From: Lamellibrachia columna | Taxonomy: Eukaryota; Annelida; Polychaeta; Sabellida; Siboglinidae | Assembly: GCA_963662155.1 (NCBI GenBank) | Contig: OY759267.1 | Location: 982,001 to 1,046,000 of the forward strand | Direction of reading: 5' to 3' | DNA length: 64,000 nt | Part shown: in pieces, positions 24,501-39,500 of the stretch | Layout: every line of letters begins with the position of its first letter | Numbering within the stretch: position 1 is the stretch's first letter | Notes under the pieces: model-generated | The model's database searches: none | What the model was told of the DNA's origin: nothing | Seen by the model: the letters and a program-made list of their open reading frames with translations, nothing else | Program-made: the position numbers and the translations under genes

Positions 24501-27500
24501 TCAGTTGGTTTACTGAATGTAGACCTGTCTGTCTGCATGGATGTCAGTTGGTTTACTGAATGTAGACCTGTCTGTCTGCATGGATGTCAGTTGGTTTACT
24601 GAATGTAGACCTGTCTGTCTGCATGGATGCCAGTTGGTTTACTGAATGTAGACCTGTCTGTCTGCATGGATGTCAGTTGGTTTACTGAATGTAGACCTGT
24701 CTGTCTGCATGGATGTCAGTTGGTTTACTGAATGTAGACCTGTCTGTCTGCATGGATGTCAGATGACACAGAAGACAGCAGTACATACTTCTTTGTTTTC
24801 CTCTAACACTGTCTTATAGAACCCCACATACGTGACCCCGGCATGCATGGCCCCGGCATACACGTCCCCGGCATGCACGACCCCGGCATGCACGACCCCG
24901 GCATGCACACCCACATAAACATCCTGGACAAGCCTGGCTGCCAGAAATTAGTTTTTGTTATATTTACATAAATTAACATAAAAATTGGCATTGCATAAGT
25001 TAGCAGCAAGCAAAACAATAAGCCATGACACAAGTAGTTAGTAAATGTCATGAGATGCTTGGATAACATGCAATGTCATTAATGGAGCAATGACACTGCC
25101 CCTATTTCGGGGCGTGTCTTGGGGTACAAAGCATTAACACAGCCATGGACAGTGTAACAAGCTGATACAGTTTCACACTGTTATGTGGTGTAATTATTTG
25201 TGGAATATTCAACAAAGCAGTGTTACATTTGAGATGTTTGAGTGAAGCGAGTGCATATTTTGAGACAGAGTAAGCATGTGTCTGATGGAACCAATCTTAC
25301 TTGAAGTCACAGTTCAATTATGAACACACAAAAAGACAAGCAGTGCGTTTCTTTGGCTAAATGAAATTTTGGCTAAATGCCACTGACGTTTGTTCATGTG
25401 TGACTTCCTCGGACGTCGCCATGCGTCCAGGGCTAATCCTACTAAACACAAACAGTTCACTGCCGTGTCATTTAATCACTCAATATTGTTAGCAATGCAA
25501 AGTTATTGTTCTTATACTATGCCTTCTCTAATAGCACCAATCACCCTCTGCCCATTCATCCAATCACCCTCTGCCCATTCATCCAATCACCCTCTGCCCA
25601 TTCATCCAATCATCCTCTGCCCATTCATCCAATCATCCTCTGCCAGACCCATTCATCCAATCATCCTCTGCCAGACCCATTCATCCAATCACTGCTTGGA
25701 CACTAGTGGTTTACATACCAGGCTTGCTAACCAATGCAAATGCATATTAATGCACATTTGAATGTTAAGCATTTGATGGTATATTCAACTGCTGATGTGA
25801 CATTTTCAATGCATTTGCATTTGGATGTGTGCCCTAAACATTTGAATGTGTACCCAAAACATTTGAATGTATACAATAAACATTTGAATGTGTATCCTAA
25901 ACATTTGAATGTAACCCTGTCATGATTTTGGGGTTTGAGAACTTTAACATGTATGACCAGTGATTTTGAAAAAGATATATGATGTGTGTATATCTGGGTG
26001 ACAAGTATTTACCTTGGTAGTAATAGCATGGCCAGTCAGGGCTTATGCACTACTGTAAAGGCGGACAAAGTTGACATGAGGTTTGAATTGCAGGGTTACC
26101 TGTATGGAACTGTATATTAGGGTAGGATTAAAAAGTTGTTAATTTTAAGGAGACTCAAGTGGTTATATGTGTATACATTATTATTGGTTCTGGTGTAACT
26201 ATATTTAGAGCAATTTCAAAGCATATGGGAAGGATACAAAAATGGGTGGTTTGAGACATATTGGTTGATTGTTTTACCCGTAGGACGGGTTAATTGAGTG
26301 AGATGGCCGTTATTGGGTGGGGAGGTCACATGTTGGAGATAGGGAGTTTTGTCCGCTGTCAGGACGGGTAGAGGGGAGAATTGAGACAGTTCTGAGAGAA
26401 AAGAGACGGGGCTCTAGTCACTCCGACTGTCAGTTTGTCCGCATTTGAAGTAACGAGCCCTAACCACTAACATGAGCCAGCCACTAACATGAGCCAGCCA
26501 GTAACATGAGTCAGCCAGTAACATGAGTCAGCCAGTAACATGAGCCAGCCAGTAACATGAGCCAGATAGCAACATGAGCCAGCCAGTAACGTGAGGCAGC
26601 CAGTAACGTGAGGCAGCCAGTAACGTGAGGCAGCCAGTAACGTGAGTCAGCCAGTAACATGAGCCAGCCAGTAATGTGAGGCAGCCAGTAACGTGAGGCA
26701 GCCAGTAACGTGAGGCAGCCAGTAACGTGAGCCAGCCAGTAACGTGAGGCAGCCAGTAACGTGAGGCAGCCAGTAACATGAGCCAGCCAGTAACGTGAGC
26801 CAGCCAGTAACGTGAGTCAGCCAGTAACATGAGCCAGCCAGTAACGTGAGGCAGCCAGTAACGTGAGTCAGCCAGTAACATGGGTCAGCCAGTAACATGG
26901 GTCAGCCAGTAACATGGGTCAGCCAGTAACATGGGTCAGCCAGTAACATGAGCCAGCCAGTAACGTGAGTCAGCCAGTAATGTGAGTCAGCCAGTAACGT
27001 GAGCCAGCCAGTAACGTGAGTCAGCCAGTAACATGAGCCAGCCAGTAACGTGAGGCAGCCAGTAACGTGAGTCAGCCAGTAACATGGGTCAGCCAGTAAC
27101 ATGGGTCAGCTAGTAACATGGGTCAGCCAGTAACATGAGCCAGCCAGTGAGGACTGCAGATTTGTTGTGACGGTTGTCGCGTGAGATACCTTAAGTCACT
27201 GAAGATATTACCCGGAGGTATGTAAATGTTACACTCTGTTTAAATGTATGTATGTGATAATTTGGTAGTAATTTAGATAGAGTATTATGTCGGGGAATGG
27301 GTCTGACATGGTAGAAGGGTGTGGCTGATCTGTAATGGTACTTGATTATTTGTGACTACCAGTGTTACGTTTGGTATTCACGATAGCGAATCTCTGCATG
27401 TATATTCTTTTTTGGGTAATGGTATGGTTTAGTGTGTATGTTTTTTTGTAAGCTAGAATTATTGTAAATAGTGATTCTTTGTTAATACCTTTGAATAGTT

Positions 27501-30500
27501 CGAAGGAGACTACGGATAGGGTTCTTATTGTGTTCATGTATATTATTATTTAGTACCTTCTCTAATTAATAAATTATGAGAAAGTCAATGGCTTTCGTTA
27601 TGGTATCCCTCTCATACATCGAAAACTACACTGAATCCTAACACAAGTTCAGCTTCACCTGGCGTTCTTGACAAACTCCTAAACATTTGGTTTTTTAAAT
27701 GCCCAATCAAACATTTTAAAGAAGTGCAACTGTGCATCTCATATACAGTTATATATTAATGCTTAACCCTAGGAGTGACCACTGGGCTGAATTCAGGTAG
27801 CGTGATCAATACAAAATGGGTTTTGGCCGATTTTTGAATCACTCTGTAGTAAAAAAAATTTATTTCCGTCACTAGTACCTCACCTGGGAACAAATGATAT
27901 CATTGGAAAGCTGAGTCACTCTTATTTCTGTCTCATATTTATTCATGAGCATAGTCAATGATAGCTAATGACAATCTAGCTTAGAAAACACGTCACATAG
28001 TTGGTGCCCATATTTGGCTGCTTTTACTATGCTCCGCAGAATAAATTTATGCTTCCATTCATTCAAAGCTCTATTGATTGATATGATTCATGTGAATGAG
28101 CGAGCGGGCTATATGGAGTGAATGAGCATCGTTGTTACAAACACGTGTTGTCTGGGCTATCTGGGCTTTTTATTTACTAATCCGCCATTTGTTTTCTCAC
28201 TGGTTTTTCACTGGCTTCAACAGCCTGCGCTGCCACAGTAACCAACACAGTAACCAACACAGTAACCAACACAGTAACCAACACAGTAACCAACACAGTA
28301 ACCAACACAGTAACCAACACAGTAACCAACACAGTAACCAACACAGTAACCAACACAGTAACCAACACAGGCCTGACGGGTCTGAATCAGCATAGTCTGG
28401 TGTTGGAAGAAATCATCAAAATAAAAATTCCCATGATTCGTTTTTAAAAATATGTATAGCTACATTTTTCCAGTTGCACAATTGGGGCACACAACCACTC
28501 GGTAATTACCATTTTAATTATTGCTTTCTTTCTTTTTTGATGAAATTCAAATAGTAATATCTACATGATAAGATTTATGTGCTGTAGTTTTTATAATTTT
28601 ATTATAATATGAGTCTTTTTTAGCAGCAAACTGATACCTTAATCACATCTGGATGGTAATTATTAGGGATATTATGATTTTTTTAAAGCACCCTTATGAA
28701 TAATTCCAATTGCTGTTCACCGTGGATGTTTATCATTGGTCACTCCTAGGGTTAATAAGCCTCATATTGTGTAGTACGCATTGTTGTTTTATTTTTATTT
28801 TATCAGTAATAAAATCAACATTTACATCGTCGACCTGTGAATCCACTTTCACAACCAGTTCTTTAAACATGTGCCCTATAAGGCCACTGTAATAAATTAA
28901 TAATGTGTTTATGTAATGTTTTTGTTAAAAATATAACACAAATAAAAATGTTATTAAAAATGCACAACCAAAACACTTGCATGTGACCCCCAAAACACTT
29001 GCATGTGGCCCCCAAAACACTTGCATTCAATCCTAGAAAATGGCATTTGCATGTTCATTTTAATTAATTGAAACATTTGCAGTCAAATGCTTTGACATGC
29101 ATTTGTTAACAAACCTGCTTTACACTACACATTTGTTAACAAACCTGCTTTGCACTACACATTGAGGCAACAGCAACCGAGTGAGACTGTCGAGAGAAGG
29201 CAGCAAGACAATGAACCACTGGCCCTTAAAGGGGCACTGTGTTCTACCCCACCCAGAGGAGTCTTGTGACTGACTCCAACATGGGGGGACAATCACACTG
29301 GAACAATTGTGCAACTGGAAAAATGTAGCTATAAATTTTATCTGAAACTATCAGTAACCTATAATTGTCTTCAGACTGAATTGATACTACCAGTATTATC
29401 ATACATTCAGTTTCTGTTGAGAGTGCTGAAAAGCAGACACGTGTCACTTGCGTCCAATCTATACTTGTCTTAGTTCATATACAATACACTGGAAAATAGA
29501 AACTTTTTTTCTGATTATAATACTGTGATAATGTGACAACGGTGGATAAATATTTTGTTATCATTGTTAAATGAGCATCATGTTTCAACAGCCAATAACT
29601 CACTCTTTGGCTTGTTTTGTGAACATGTTGCTGTAGATAGTAGCGTCATTCTCACTGCGGGAGAGAATCTGCATTCCAACGTCCAACTTGAGTTGGAGTA
29701 GCTCCACCTAGATTTAACAAGACAATATTTAACAAGACAAGTTGGAGTAGCTCCACCTAGATTTAACAAGACAATATTTAACAAGACAAGTTGGAGTAGC
29801 TCCACCTAGATTTAACAAGACAATATTTAACAAGACAAGTTGGAGTAGCTCCACCTAGATTTAACAAGACAATATTTAACAAGACAAGTTGGAGTAGCTC
29901 CACCTAGATTTAACAAGACAATATTTAACAAGACAAGTTGGAGTAGCTCCACCTAGATTTAACAAGACAATATTTAACAAGACAAGTTGGAGTAGCTCCA
30001 CCTAGATTTAACAAGACAATATTTAACAAGACAAGTTGGAGTAGCTCCACCTAGATTTAACAAGACAATATTTAACAAGATTGCCATTCAAGACAAAGGC
30101 CCAAATGGCAAGTGGACAAGGAAACCATTGGTTTATTAAGAGTCCAACATTTGTAATCTATGTGTAATCCGCCCTCCTGAGATATGTGTCAACCTTGTAC
30201 CAAGGTCTATGTGGCAGTGGTCAGTTGTTACATCATTACACCTGTACCGAGGTCTATGTGGCAGTGGTCAGCTGTTACATCATTACACCTGTACCGAGGT
30301 CTATGTGGCAGTGGTCAGCTGTTACATCATTACACCTGTACCAAGGTCTATGTGGCAGTGGTCAGCTGTTACATCATTACACCTGTACCAAGGTCTATGT
30401 GGCAGTGGTCAGCTGTTACATCATTACACCTGTACCAAGGTCTATGTGGCAGTGGTCAGCTGTTACATCATTACACCTGTACCGAGGTCTATGTGGCAGT

Positions 30501-33500
30501 GGTCAGTTGTTACATCATTACACCTCTACCAAGGTCTATGTGGCAGTGGTCAGTTGTTACATCATTACACCTCTACCAAGGTCTATGTGGCAGTGGTCAG
30601 CTGTTATAGGCCGATGCAGAGGACACTTTTAACTGACTCCTTGAACACTACTCAAACTGACCATCACCACAGACAATCAACATAACATGACATCAACACA
30701 ACATGACATGACATCAACACGACTTGACATCAATATGACATGTCTTCACGTAGCATGACACTATTATACATAACTATACTACTTGTGCAGTCACTATAGA
30801 CACAAACCTCAGAGGACTGGGCCCGAGACAGAGTTGTCGCAAGCTTTGTTTCCACTTCTGACATCTCACTCTCTTTTAAGGCCCGTAGGTCCCTGAAATA
30901 ATAAACAATATGCAATACCAAACTATTTACCCAACACGCTTCTATTTAATTGGGCATGACCTCATTTATTCCAGGTTATTAGATCACCTAGCCCTACTCG
31001 CTGCTCAGTTTACTAGTTCACTTAACCCTACTCGCTGCTCAGTTTATTAGTTCACCTAACCCTACTCGCTGCTCAGTTTACTAGTTCACTTAACCCTACT
31101 CGCTGCTCAGTTTATTAGTTCACCTAACCCTACTCACTTTATTAGTTCACATAACCCTACTCACTGCTCAGTTTATTAGTTCACCTAACCCTACTCACTG
31201 CTCAGTTTATTAGTTCACCTAACCCTACTCGCTGCTCAGTTTATTAGTTCACGTAACCCTACTCGCTGCTCAGTTTACTAGTTCACTTAACCCTACTCGC
31301 TGCTCAGTTTATTAGTTCACTTAACCCTACTCACTGCTCAGTTTATTAGTTCACCTAACCCTACTCGCTGCTCAGTTTACTAGTTCACTTAACCCTACTC
31401 GCTGCTCAGTTTATTAGTTCACTTAACCCTACTCACTGCTCAGTTTATTAGTTCACATAACCCTACTCACTGCTCAGTTTATTAGTTCACCTAACCCTAC
31501 TCGCTGCTCAGTTTACTAGTTCACATAACCCTACTCGCTGCTCAGTTTATTAGTTCACTTAACCCTACTCACTGCTCAGTTTATTAGTTCACTTAACCCT
31601 ACTCGCTGCTCAGTTTATTAGTTCACATAACCCTACTCACTGCTCAGTTTATTAGTTCACATAACCCTTCTCACTGCTCAGTTTATTAGTTCACATAACC
31701 CTACTCACTGCTCAGTTTATTAGTTCACCTAACCCTACTCGCTGCTCAGTTTATTAGTTCACTTAACCCTACTCGCTGCTCAGTTTATTAGTTCACCTAA
31801 CCCTACTCGCTGCTCAGTTTATTAGTTCACCTAACCCTACTCGCTGCTCAGTTTATTAGTTCACCTAACCCTACTCGCTGCTCAGTTTATTAGTTCACCT
31901 AACCCTACTCGCTGCTCAGTTTATTAGTTCACCTAACCCTACTCGCTGCTCAGTTTATTAGTTCACCTAACCCTACTCGCTGCTCAGTTTATTAGTTCAC
32001 CTAACCCTACTCGCTGCTCAGTTTATTAGTTCACTTAACCCTACTCGCTGCTCAGTTTATTAGTTCACCTAACCCTACTCGCTGCTCAGTTTATTAGTTC
32101 ACCTAACCCTACTCGCTGCTCAGTTTATTAGTTCACCTAACCCTACTCGCTGCTCAGTTTATTAGTTCACCTAACCCTACTCGCTGCTCAGTTTATTAGT
32201 TCACCTAACCTTACTCGCTGCTCAGTTTATTAGTTCACCTAACCCTACTCGCTGCTCAGTTTATTAGTTCACTTAACCCTACTCGCTGCTCAGTTTATTA
32301 GTTCACCTAACCCTACTCGCTGCTCAGTTTATTAGTTCACCTAACCCTACTCACTGCTCAGTTTATTAGTTCACCTAACCCTACTCGCTGCTCAGTTTAT
32401 TAGTTCACCTAACCCTACTCGCTGCTCAGTTTATTAGTTCACTTAACCCTACTCACTGCTCAGTTTATTAGTTCACCTAACCCTACTCGCTGCTCAGTTT
32501 ATTAGTTCACCTGCCGAGTTTACTTTTTCTATAGACAAGAAACCAACAGCCACACTACACAGCACCTCACTGACCAAATAATTAACAAGGGCAGATGGAG
32601 AAGACAGATAAACGCACCTTTCTCGGGTCAGGTCTTTTGTGAGACTGACAAGTTTCTTGTCTTTTTCCAGTATATCAGCAGCAAGTCTGGTTGACCACAA
32701 AACATCCGATTGTTAAATACTGACTGGCAGGACACAACAACAGGAGGGTTCAGTGGCTGTCAACGCCATTCACTTGACAACGCAGAGACACAAACAATGA
32801 CACTCTGACACAATGACACTGTCACACTGCTGAAAGTGACACACTGAAACTGTCACACTGACAATGTCATCAGAATTCAACATCTGGCAGCATTCTCCAG
32901 TAAATCATTGCTATACAATTTCCTTTAGTCATATAATAGACCAATGCAACTATTAGCTCATTTTTCGAGCAAACACAACCAATACTTAAAGCGAAACAAA
33001 AGTCATGGTTTTGGGACTATGCATCTAAGAGATAACAAAACTTTACCATGTGCAATTAAAAAAAAATATCACACCACTGGTTTACTCAGAATGCGTCCTA
33101 AAAGTGGGAGATTCCGGTCATTTCTCTAGTTGACTGAGCGTTGACTTGCTAACCAGCGAGTCCGATAAACGCATGCGCAGCTCTACGGAAGCCGGGTAAC
33201 CTGGACTCTTGTGATGTAGTAATGGAGGCCGGCACACACAGAACCAAAGCAGTTTCAAACAAATGTGTTATTTTGCAAGAAAGAGGACTAGTTTGGTAAA
33301 CAAAGGCCAAAATATGTAAAATAAGTTGAGCTTGTATCGTACTGACAAATAATGGAATAGGTGTATACAAATTTATATTCATTTGGCGCACAAATTTTGC
33401 TAGGCTTTGACACTTGTGACGTAGGGTTATCTAACAATATGACACGGCCCATGAAATTAAGACGCTGTGTGTTCAACAAGGTTTTCCTAGTAAACCACTG

Positions 33501-36500
33501 GCGTGATATTCTTGATTGTAGTTGCAAATGGTTATGTTTTAGTAACTCTCATAGGTGCACAGGCCCAACACAGTGACTTTTGTTTCCCTTTAAATCTGCT
33601 TTAACAAACAGACAAGGATGTGCAGTCATGTACCAGGCATAGTTTGTTCAAATCAAATTTAACACCATTTAAGAGCTGTTTAAAAATGTCCAATTTTAAG
33701 ACCATTTCCAGACCTTAAAAATGCAAAATCCAATTTAAGACTTTTTAAAATACATATCCTGCAGGTAAGACAAGGACGACACTACTTGCCTATCTTCCTT
33801 CAGTTTCACATTCTGTAATTGGCTGTTGAGAGCTTGTATGTCATTGGATAACGATGTGTTCTCCTCTTGCCACGAAGCACTCACAGCCTCAAACTCCGCT
33901 GCCACTCGTCGATGTTCCTACAGCGTCATTCCACAAAACATCAGCTGTGTCTCAAGACCAGGCACTACGCTGTTGCTAATGTCTTAACATCAGCTGTGTC
34001 TCAAGACCTGGCACTACGCTGTTGCCGATGTCTTAACATCAGCTGTGTCTCAAGACCAGGCACTACGCTGTTGCCAATGTCTTAACATCAGCCGTGTCTC
34101 AAGACCAGGCACTACGCTGTTGCCAATGTCTTAACATCAGCTGTGTCTCAAGACCTGGCACTACGCTGTTGCCGATGTCTTAACATCAGCCGTGTCTCAA
34201 GACCTGGCACTACGCTGTTGCCGATGTCTTAACATCAGCCGTGTCTCAAGACCTGGCACTACGCTGTTGCCGATGTCTTAAAATCAGCCGTGTCTCAAGA
34301 CCAGGCAATACGCTGTTGCCGATGTCTTAACATCAGCCGGGTCTCAAGACCTGGCACTACACTGTTGCCGATGTATTAACATCAGCCGGGTCTCAAGACC
34401 TGGCACTACGCTGTTGCCGATGTCTTAACATCAGCCGTGTCTCAAGACCTGGCACTACGCTGTTGCCGATGTCTTAACATCAGCCGTGTCTCAAGACCTG
34501 GCACTACGCTGTTGCCGATGTCTTAACATCAGCCGTGTCTCAAGACCAGGCACTACGCTGTTGCCGATGTCTTAACATCAGCCGTGTCTCAAGACCTGGC
34601 ACTACGCTTTTGCCCATGTCTTAACATCAGCCGTGTCTCAAGACCTGGCACTACGCTGTTGCCGATGTCTTAACATCAGCTGTGTCTCAAGACCAGGCAC
34701 TACGCTGTTTCCGATGTCTTAACATCAGCTGTGTCTCAAGACCAGGCACTACGCTGTTGCCGATGTCTTAACATCAGCTGTGTCTCAAGACCTGGCACTA
34801 CGCTGTTGCCGATGTCTTACATCAGCTGTGTCTCAAGACCAGGCACTACCCTGTTGCCGATGTCTTAACATCAGCCGTGTCTCAAGACCTGGCACTACGC
34901 TGTTGCCGATGTCTTAACATCAGCTGTGTCTCAAGACCAGGCACTACGCTGTTGCCGATGTCTTAACATCAGCCGTGTCTCAAGACCAGGCACTACGCTG
35001 TTGCCGATGTCTTAACATCAGCTGTGTCTCAAGACCAGGCACTACGCTGTTGCCGATGTCTTAACATCAGCCGTGTCTCAAGACCAGGCACTATGCTGTT
35101 GCCGATGTCTTAACATCAGCCGTGTCTCAAGACCAGGCACTACGCTGTTGCCGATGCCTTAACATCAGCTGTGTCTCAAGACCTGGCACTATGCTGTTGC
35201 CGATGTCTTAACATCAGCCGTGTCTCAAGACCAGTCACTACGCTGTTGCCGATGTCTTCACATCAGCTGTGTCTCAAGACCAGGCACTACGCTGTTGCCG
35301 ATGTCTTAACATCAGCTGTGTCTCAAGACCTGGCACTACGCTTCTGCCAATGTCTTAACATCAGCTGTGTCTCAAGACTTGGCACTACGCTTCTGCCGAT
35401 GTCTTAACATCAGCTGTGTCTCAAGACTAGGCACTACCCTGTTGCCGATGTCTTAACATCAGCTGTATCTCAAGACAAGGCATTTCTTATCTATAATGAC
35501 TGAAATAGTTTATCCACAAAACATGTTATATCCAATTTATGTGTTTCGAGATAAACCATGTTTTCTATTGAACGTTGTTAAGTGATAGAAGGAAATGTTT
35601 ATTTCATCAGTCAACAGTGTGGCAGATAATGCGTTTTGCCGCAAATTATTTTACCTTCGTTTACTCAATTTATGCATTTTGTCAAAGAGCACTTCAAACC
35701 CAGTTACAGCCCAGGAGCTTTACACGTATGTGAAACAGATCGATAAATATAAACACTTTTAGCCACACTTTTTACCTGGATTTCACCTTTCAAGTTTTCA
35801 ACCACAGTGAAGAGACTGCCGATCTGTGCGTTACTCGACTCCTTCAGTTGAGCGTACTCCCGACATAGCGAGTTGATCCGTTCGTCGCTGATGCTCAAGC
35901 TCTTGGCCGAGTCCATCTGCATAGCGTTAATTCTCTCGTCAGTCTCGTGCTGAAACTGCATATACTTATCCTGTTCTTGCATGATAATCACCTTTAGTTC
36001 CTCCTGCTTTTCCTCAAGTTCTAAAATATATGCCTTATCAGCAGCCGTGACCACATGCACAGGGCTCTGGTGGGTGTAAGGGAAGTCAGTCATCGTAGAA
36101 GGGACCACAGGCACAGGGCTCTGGTGGGTGTAAGGGAAGTCAGTCATCGTAGAAGGGACCACAGGCACAGGGCTCTGGTGGGTGTAAGGGAAGTCAGTCA
36201 TCGTAGAAGGGACCACAGGCACAGGGCTCTGGTGGGCATAAGGGAAGTCAGTCATCGTAGAAGGGACCACAGGCACAGGGCTCTGGTGGGCATAAGGGAA
36301 GTCAGTCATCGTAGAAGGGACCACAGGCACAGGGCTCTGGTGGGTGTAAGAGAAGTCAGTAATGGTAGAAGTCACGTGGTTGTGTCCTATTATATTGACA
36401 GGTTGTGGATACTGCCCGTTATAATTGTGATTGCCGTGGAAGGGCGGCTGTTGCCGGGGCAGAGAGGGGCCACGCTCATAGTCAGAAAACGTTGCCAGTG

Positions 36501-39500
36501 ATGCGACAGATTCAGAAGGAACAGTTTGCTTCAAGTCTGTATCACAACCACCGTTTGTTGTTGTGTTGTTGGTGGCAGGAACAAATTGCCGGTTCCTCAT
36601 GAGGAACTCATACTCATCCGGACTCAGCTCCTCCTCGGGATCATCAACTCTTTCTGGATCGTCAAATCTTTCTGGATCATGAGGTCTTTTAGGGTCATCA
36701 AATCTTTCTGGGACATTATCATCCAGGTCTGAGTATTCGCTTGTACCGACGGAATACCATGGCATGGGTGGGGCAGACTCTTCTAAGAAACATGGCAGGG
36801 AATACTCTGACAGTCCAGATGCCTTCTCTATGTTGCCTCGCAACATCTTCTGATCTATATATGTTATATTGTCCTTCGAGTCACAATGTATCATAGACTT
36901 CTCGTCTAACTGGATTGGTGCGAGCTGGGCTGTAGACGTCCTTGGTGCATTGGGCAAACTAGCGAAGGATCCCTCACTGCTCACCGACTCAGTATCATAG
37001 TTTTGTTTCAATCTCGACACCGACCCGTTGCTCAGAACGCCTTCCATGTGAGCCACATTGCCAGCACTCAGTGGTGGCTCAAAGTTATTTTTTAAATAAG
37101 TCCCGACTGGCTCCTGAGATGTGGTATCAGTGTTTGCCAGAGACACAACGTCTTCAACAATGCTGAACTCTGGTGACTGCAGCAGGAACTGACGCAGACC
37201 ACCGGCTCCCTCTATAAGATGATGTACTTGTTCGGGGAAGACCTGCCAGTCCTCCTGGAGGGTTGGGTCAGTAATGTGCAAGGGTCCGTGGTTGTGAAGC
37301 AGGTTGGCAAAAATGCTGAAACAGAGGTAGACATCACTGAGAGATCATTTTTAAATCATCTGAAACCAAAGCAACTGCGCCAAAAAGGCTGAAGGTACAT
37401 TTATTCGAAATTGCATTTTTACTCTAAATCCGTGATGGTCCCTTGCTGAGCTCAGATTCCTGAGGATTTAGGCACTATAATTATTATTAATAAACGTTAA
37501 CCAGGAAGTTACACCTGTCGACATATCCGAACATTTCAAAGTTTATACTTGTAATCCTCTGCATGTTTTATATTCCAAATAACATTGTGCATAATGTAAA
37601 TGTTTAGAGCAGACATTTTTTTTAAAGAAATTATCTTGCTAAACATGTGTACATTTATGTGTAAAGGTGAAAGGGACTTTGTTAAAAATTGCAACAAGAG
37701 TCTAATTCACATTAACAGAATGGAGTGCCAATGTCATGCAATGGCTGTGGCTGCCACCAACTCATCAGTAAATGGCTTGTGGCCGGCGAAACCCACTTTT
37801 GTTGCATTTTAGGTTTATATTCAGGGTTAGTATGATTGGACTTACCTCGACCAGCAGTAGAATGTCTAGTGTTTAACAAGATTGCCATCCAAGGCAAAGG
37901 TTAGTATGATTGGACTTACCTCGACCAGCAGTAGAATGTCTAGTGTTTAACAAGATTGCCATCCAAGGCAAAGGTTAGTGATTGGACTTACCTCGACCAG
38001 CAGTAGAATGTCTAGTGTTTAACAAGATTGCCATCCAAGGCAAAGGTTAGTGATTGGACTTACCTCGACCAGCAGTAGAATGTCTAGTGTTTAACAAGAT
38101 TGCCATCCAAGGCAAAGGTTAGTGATTGGACTTACCTCGACCAGCAGTAGAATGTCTAGTGTTTAACAAGATTGCCATCCAAGGCAAAGGTTAGTGATTG
38201 GACTTACCTCGACCAGCAGTAGAATGTCTAGTGTTTAACAAGATTGCCATCCAAGGCAAAGGTTAGTGATTGGACTTACCTCGACCAGCAGTAGAATGTC
38301 TAGTGTTTAACAAGATTGCCATCCAAGGCAAAGGTTAGTGATTGGACTTACCTCGACCAGCAGTAGAATGTCTAGTGTTTAACAAGATTGCCATCCAAGG
38401 CAAAGGTTAGTGATTGGACTTACCTCGACCAGCAGTAGAATGTCTAGTGTTTAACAAGATTGCCATCCAAGGCAAAGGTTAGTGATTGGACTTACCTCGA
38501 CCAGCAGTAGAATGTCTAGTGTTTAACAAGATTGCCATCCAAGGCAAAGGTTAGTGATTGGACTTACCTCGACCAGCAGTAGAATGTCTAGTGTTTAACA
38601 AGATTGCCATCCAAGGCAAAGGTTAGTGATTGGACTTACCTCGACCAGCAGTAGAATGTCTAGTGTTTAACAAGATTGCCATCCAAGGCAAAGGTTAGTG
38701 ATTGGACTTACCTCGACCAGCAGTAGAATGTCTAGTGTTTAACAAGATTGCCATCCAAGGCAAAGGTTAGTGATTGGACTTACCTCGACCAGCAGTAGAA
38801 TGTCTAGTGTTTAACAAGATTGCCATCCAAGGCAAAGGTTAGTGATTGGACTTACCTCGACCAGCAGTAGAATGTCTAGTGTTTAACAAGATTGCCATCC
38901 AAGGCAAAGGTTAGTGATTGGACTTACCTCGACCAGCAGTAGAATGGCTAGTGTTTAACAAGATTGCCATCCAAGCCAAAGGCCCAGATGGCAAGTGGAC
39001 AAGAAAGCCATTGGCTTATCGAGCAATTTTTTTATCTATGTGTAACCTGCTCTCCTGAGATATGCGTCAACCTTGTTTTTAAACATATTCACGCCACTAA
39101 CAGTTACACAGTCTGTAGATAATTTGTTCCATTCATTTATTGTCCTCTGTGAGAACGAATACTTCCTGATATCCAGTCTACACTGATCCTTTACTAATTT
39201 TACCTCATGTCCTCTACTTCTGCTATTTTTCTTGAGTGAGAAAAAAATATTTCTATCAATATTTTCATACCCATTCAATATCCTAAAAACTTGAACATCT
39301 GCCATTTTTCAGACCATTTTACTAATTTGTCAAGATCATTTTGTGAATGTTGTTTATCACCATCATTGTTTACTTTTCTAAGCAATTTTGTGTCATCCGC
39401 AAATTTCAGTACGTTGCTTGTTATATAACTGTCCAAGTCATTGATATATATATATTAAGAATAATACTACTGATCCTTGTGGTACCCCACTCAAAACTTA

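Noticed and set aside
37840..37870. A 20-base exon ending GTCGAG|gtaag between exons 12 and 13
   Set aside because: Including it breaks phase, while exons 12 and 13 join directly in phase and match TTC3 continuity. Kept only as a cryptic site.
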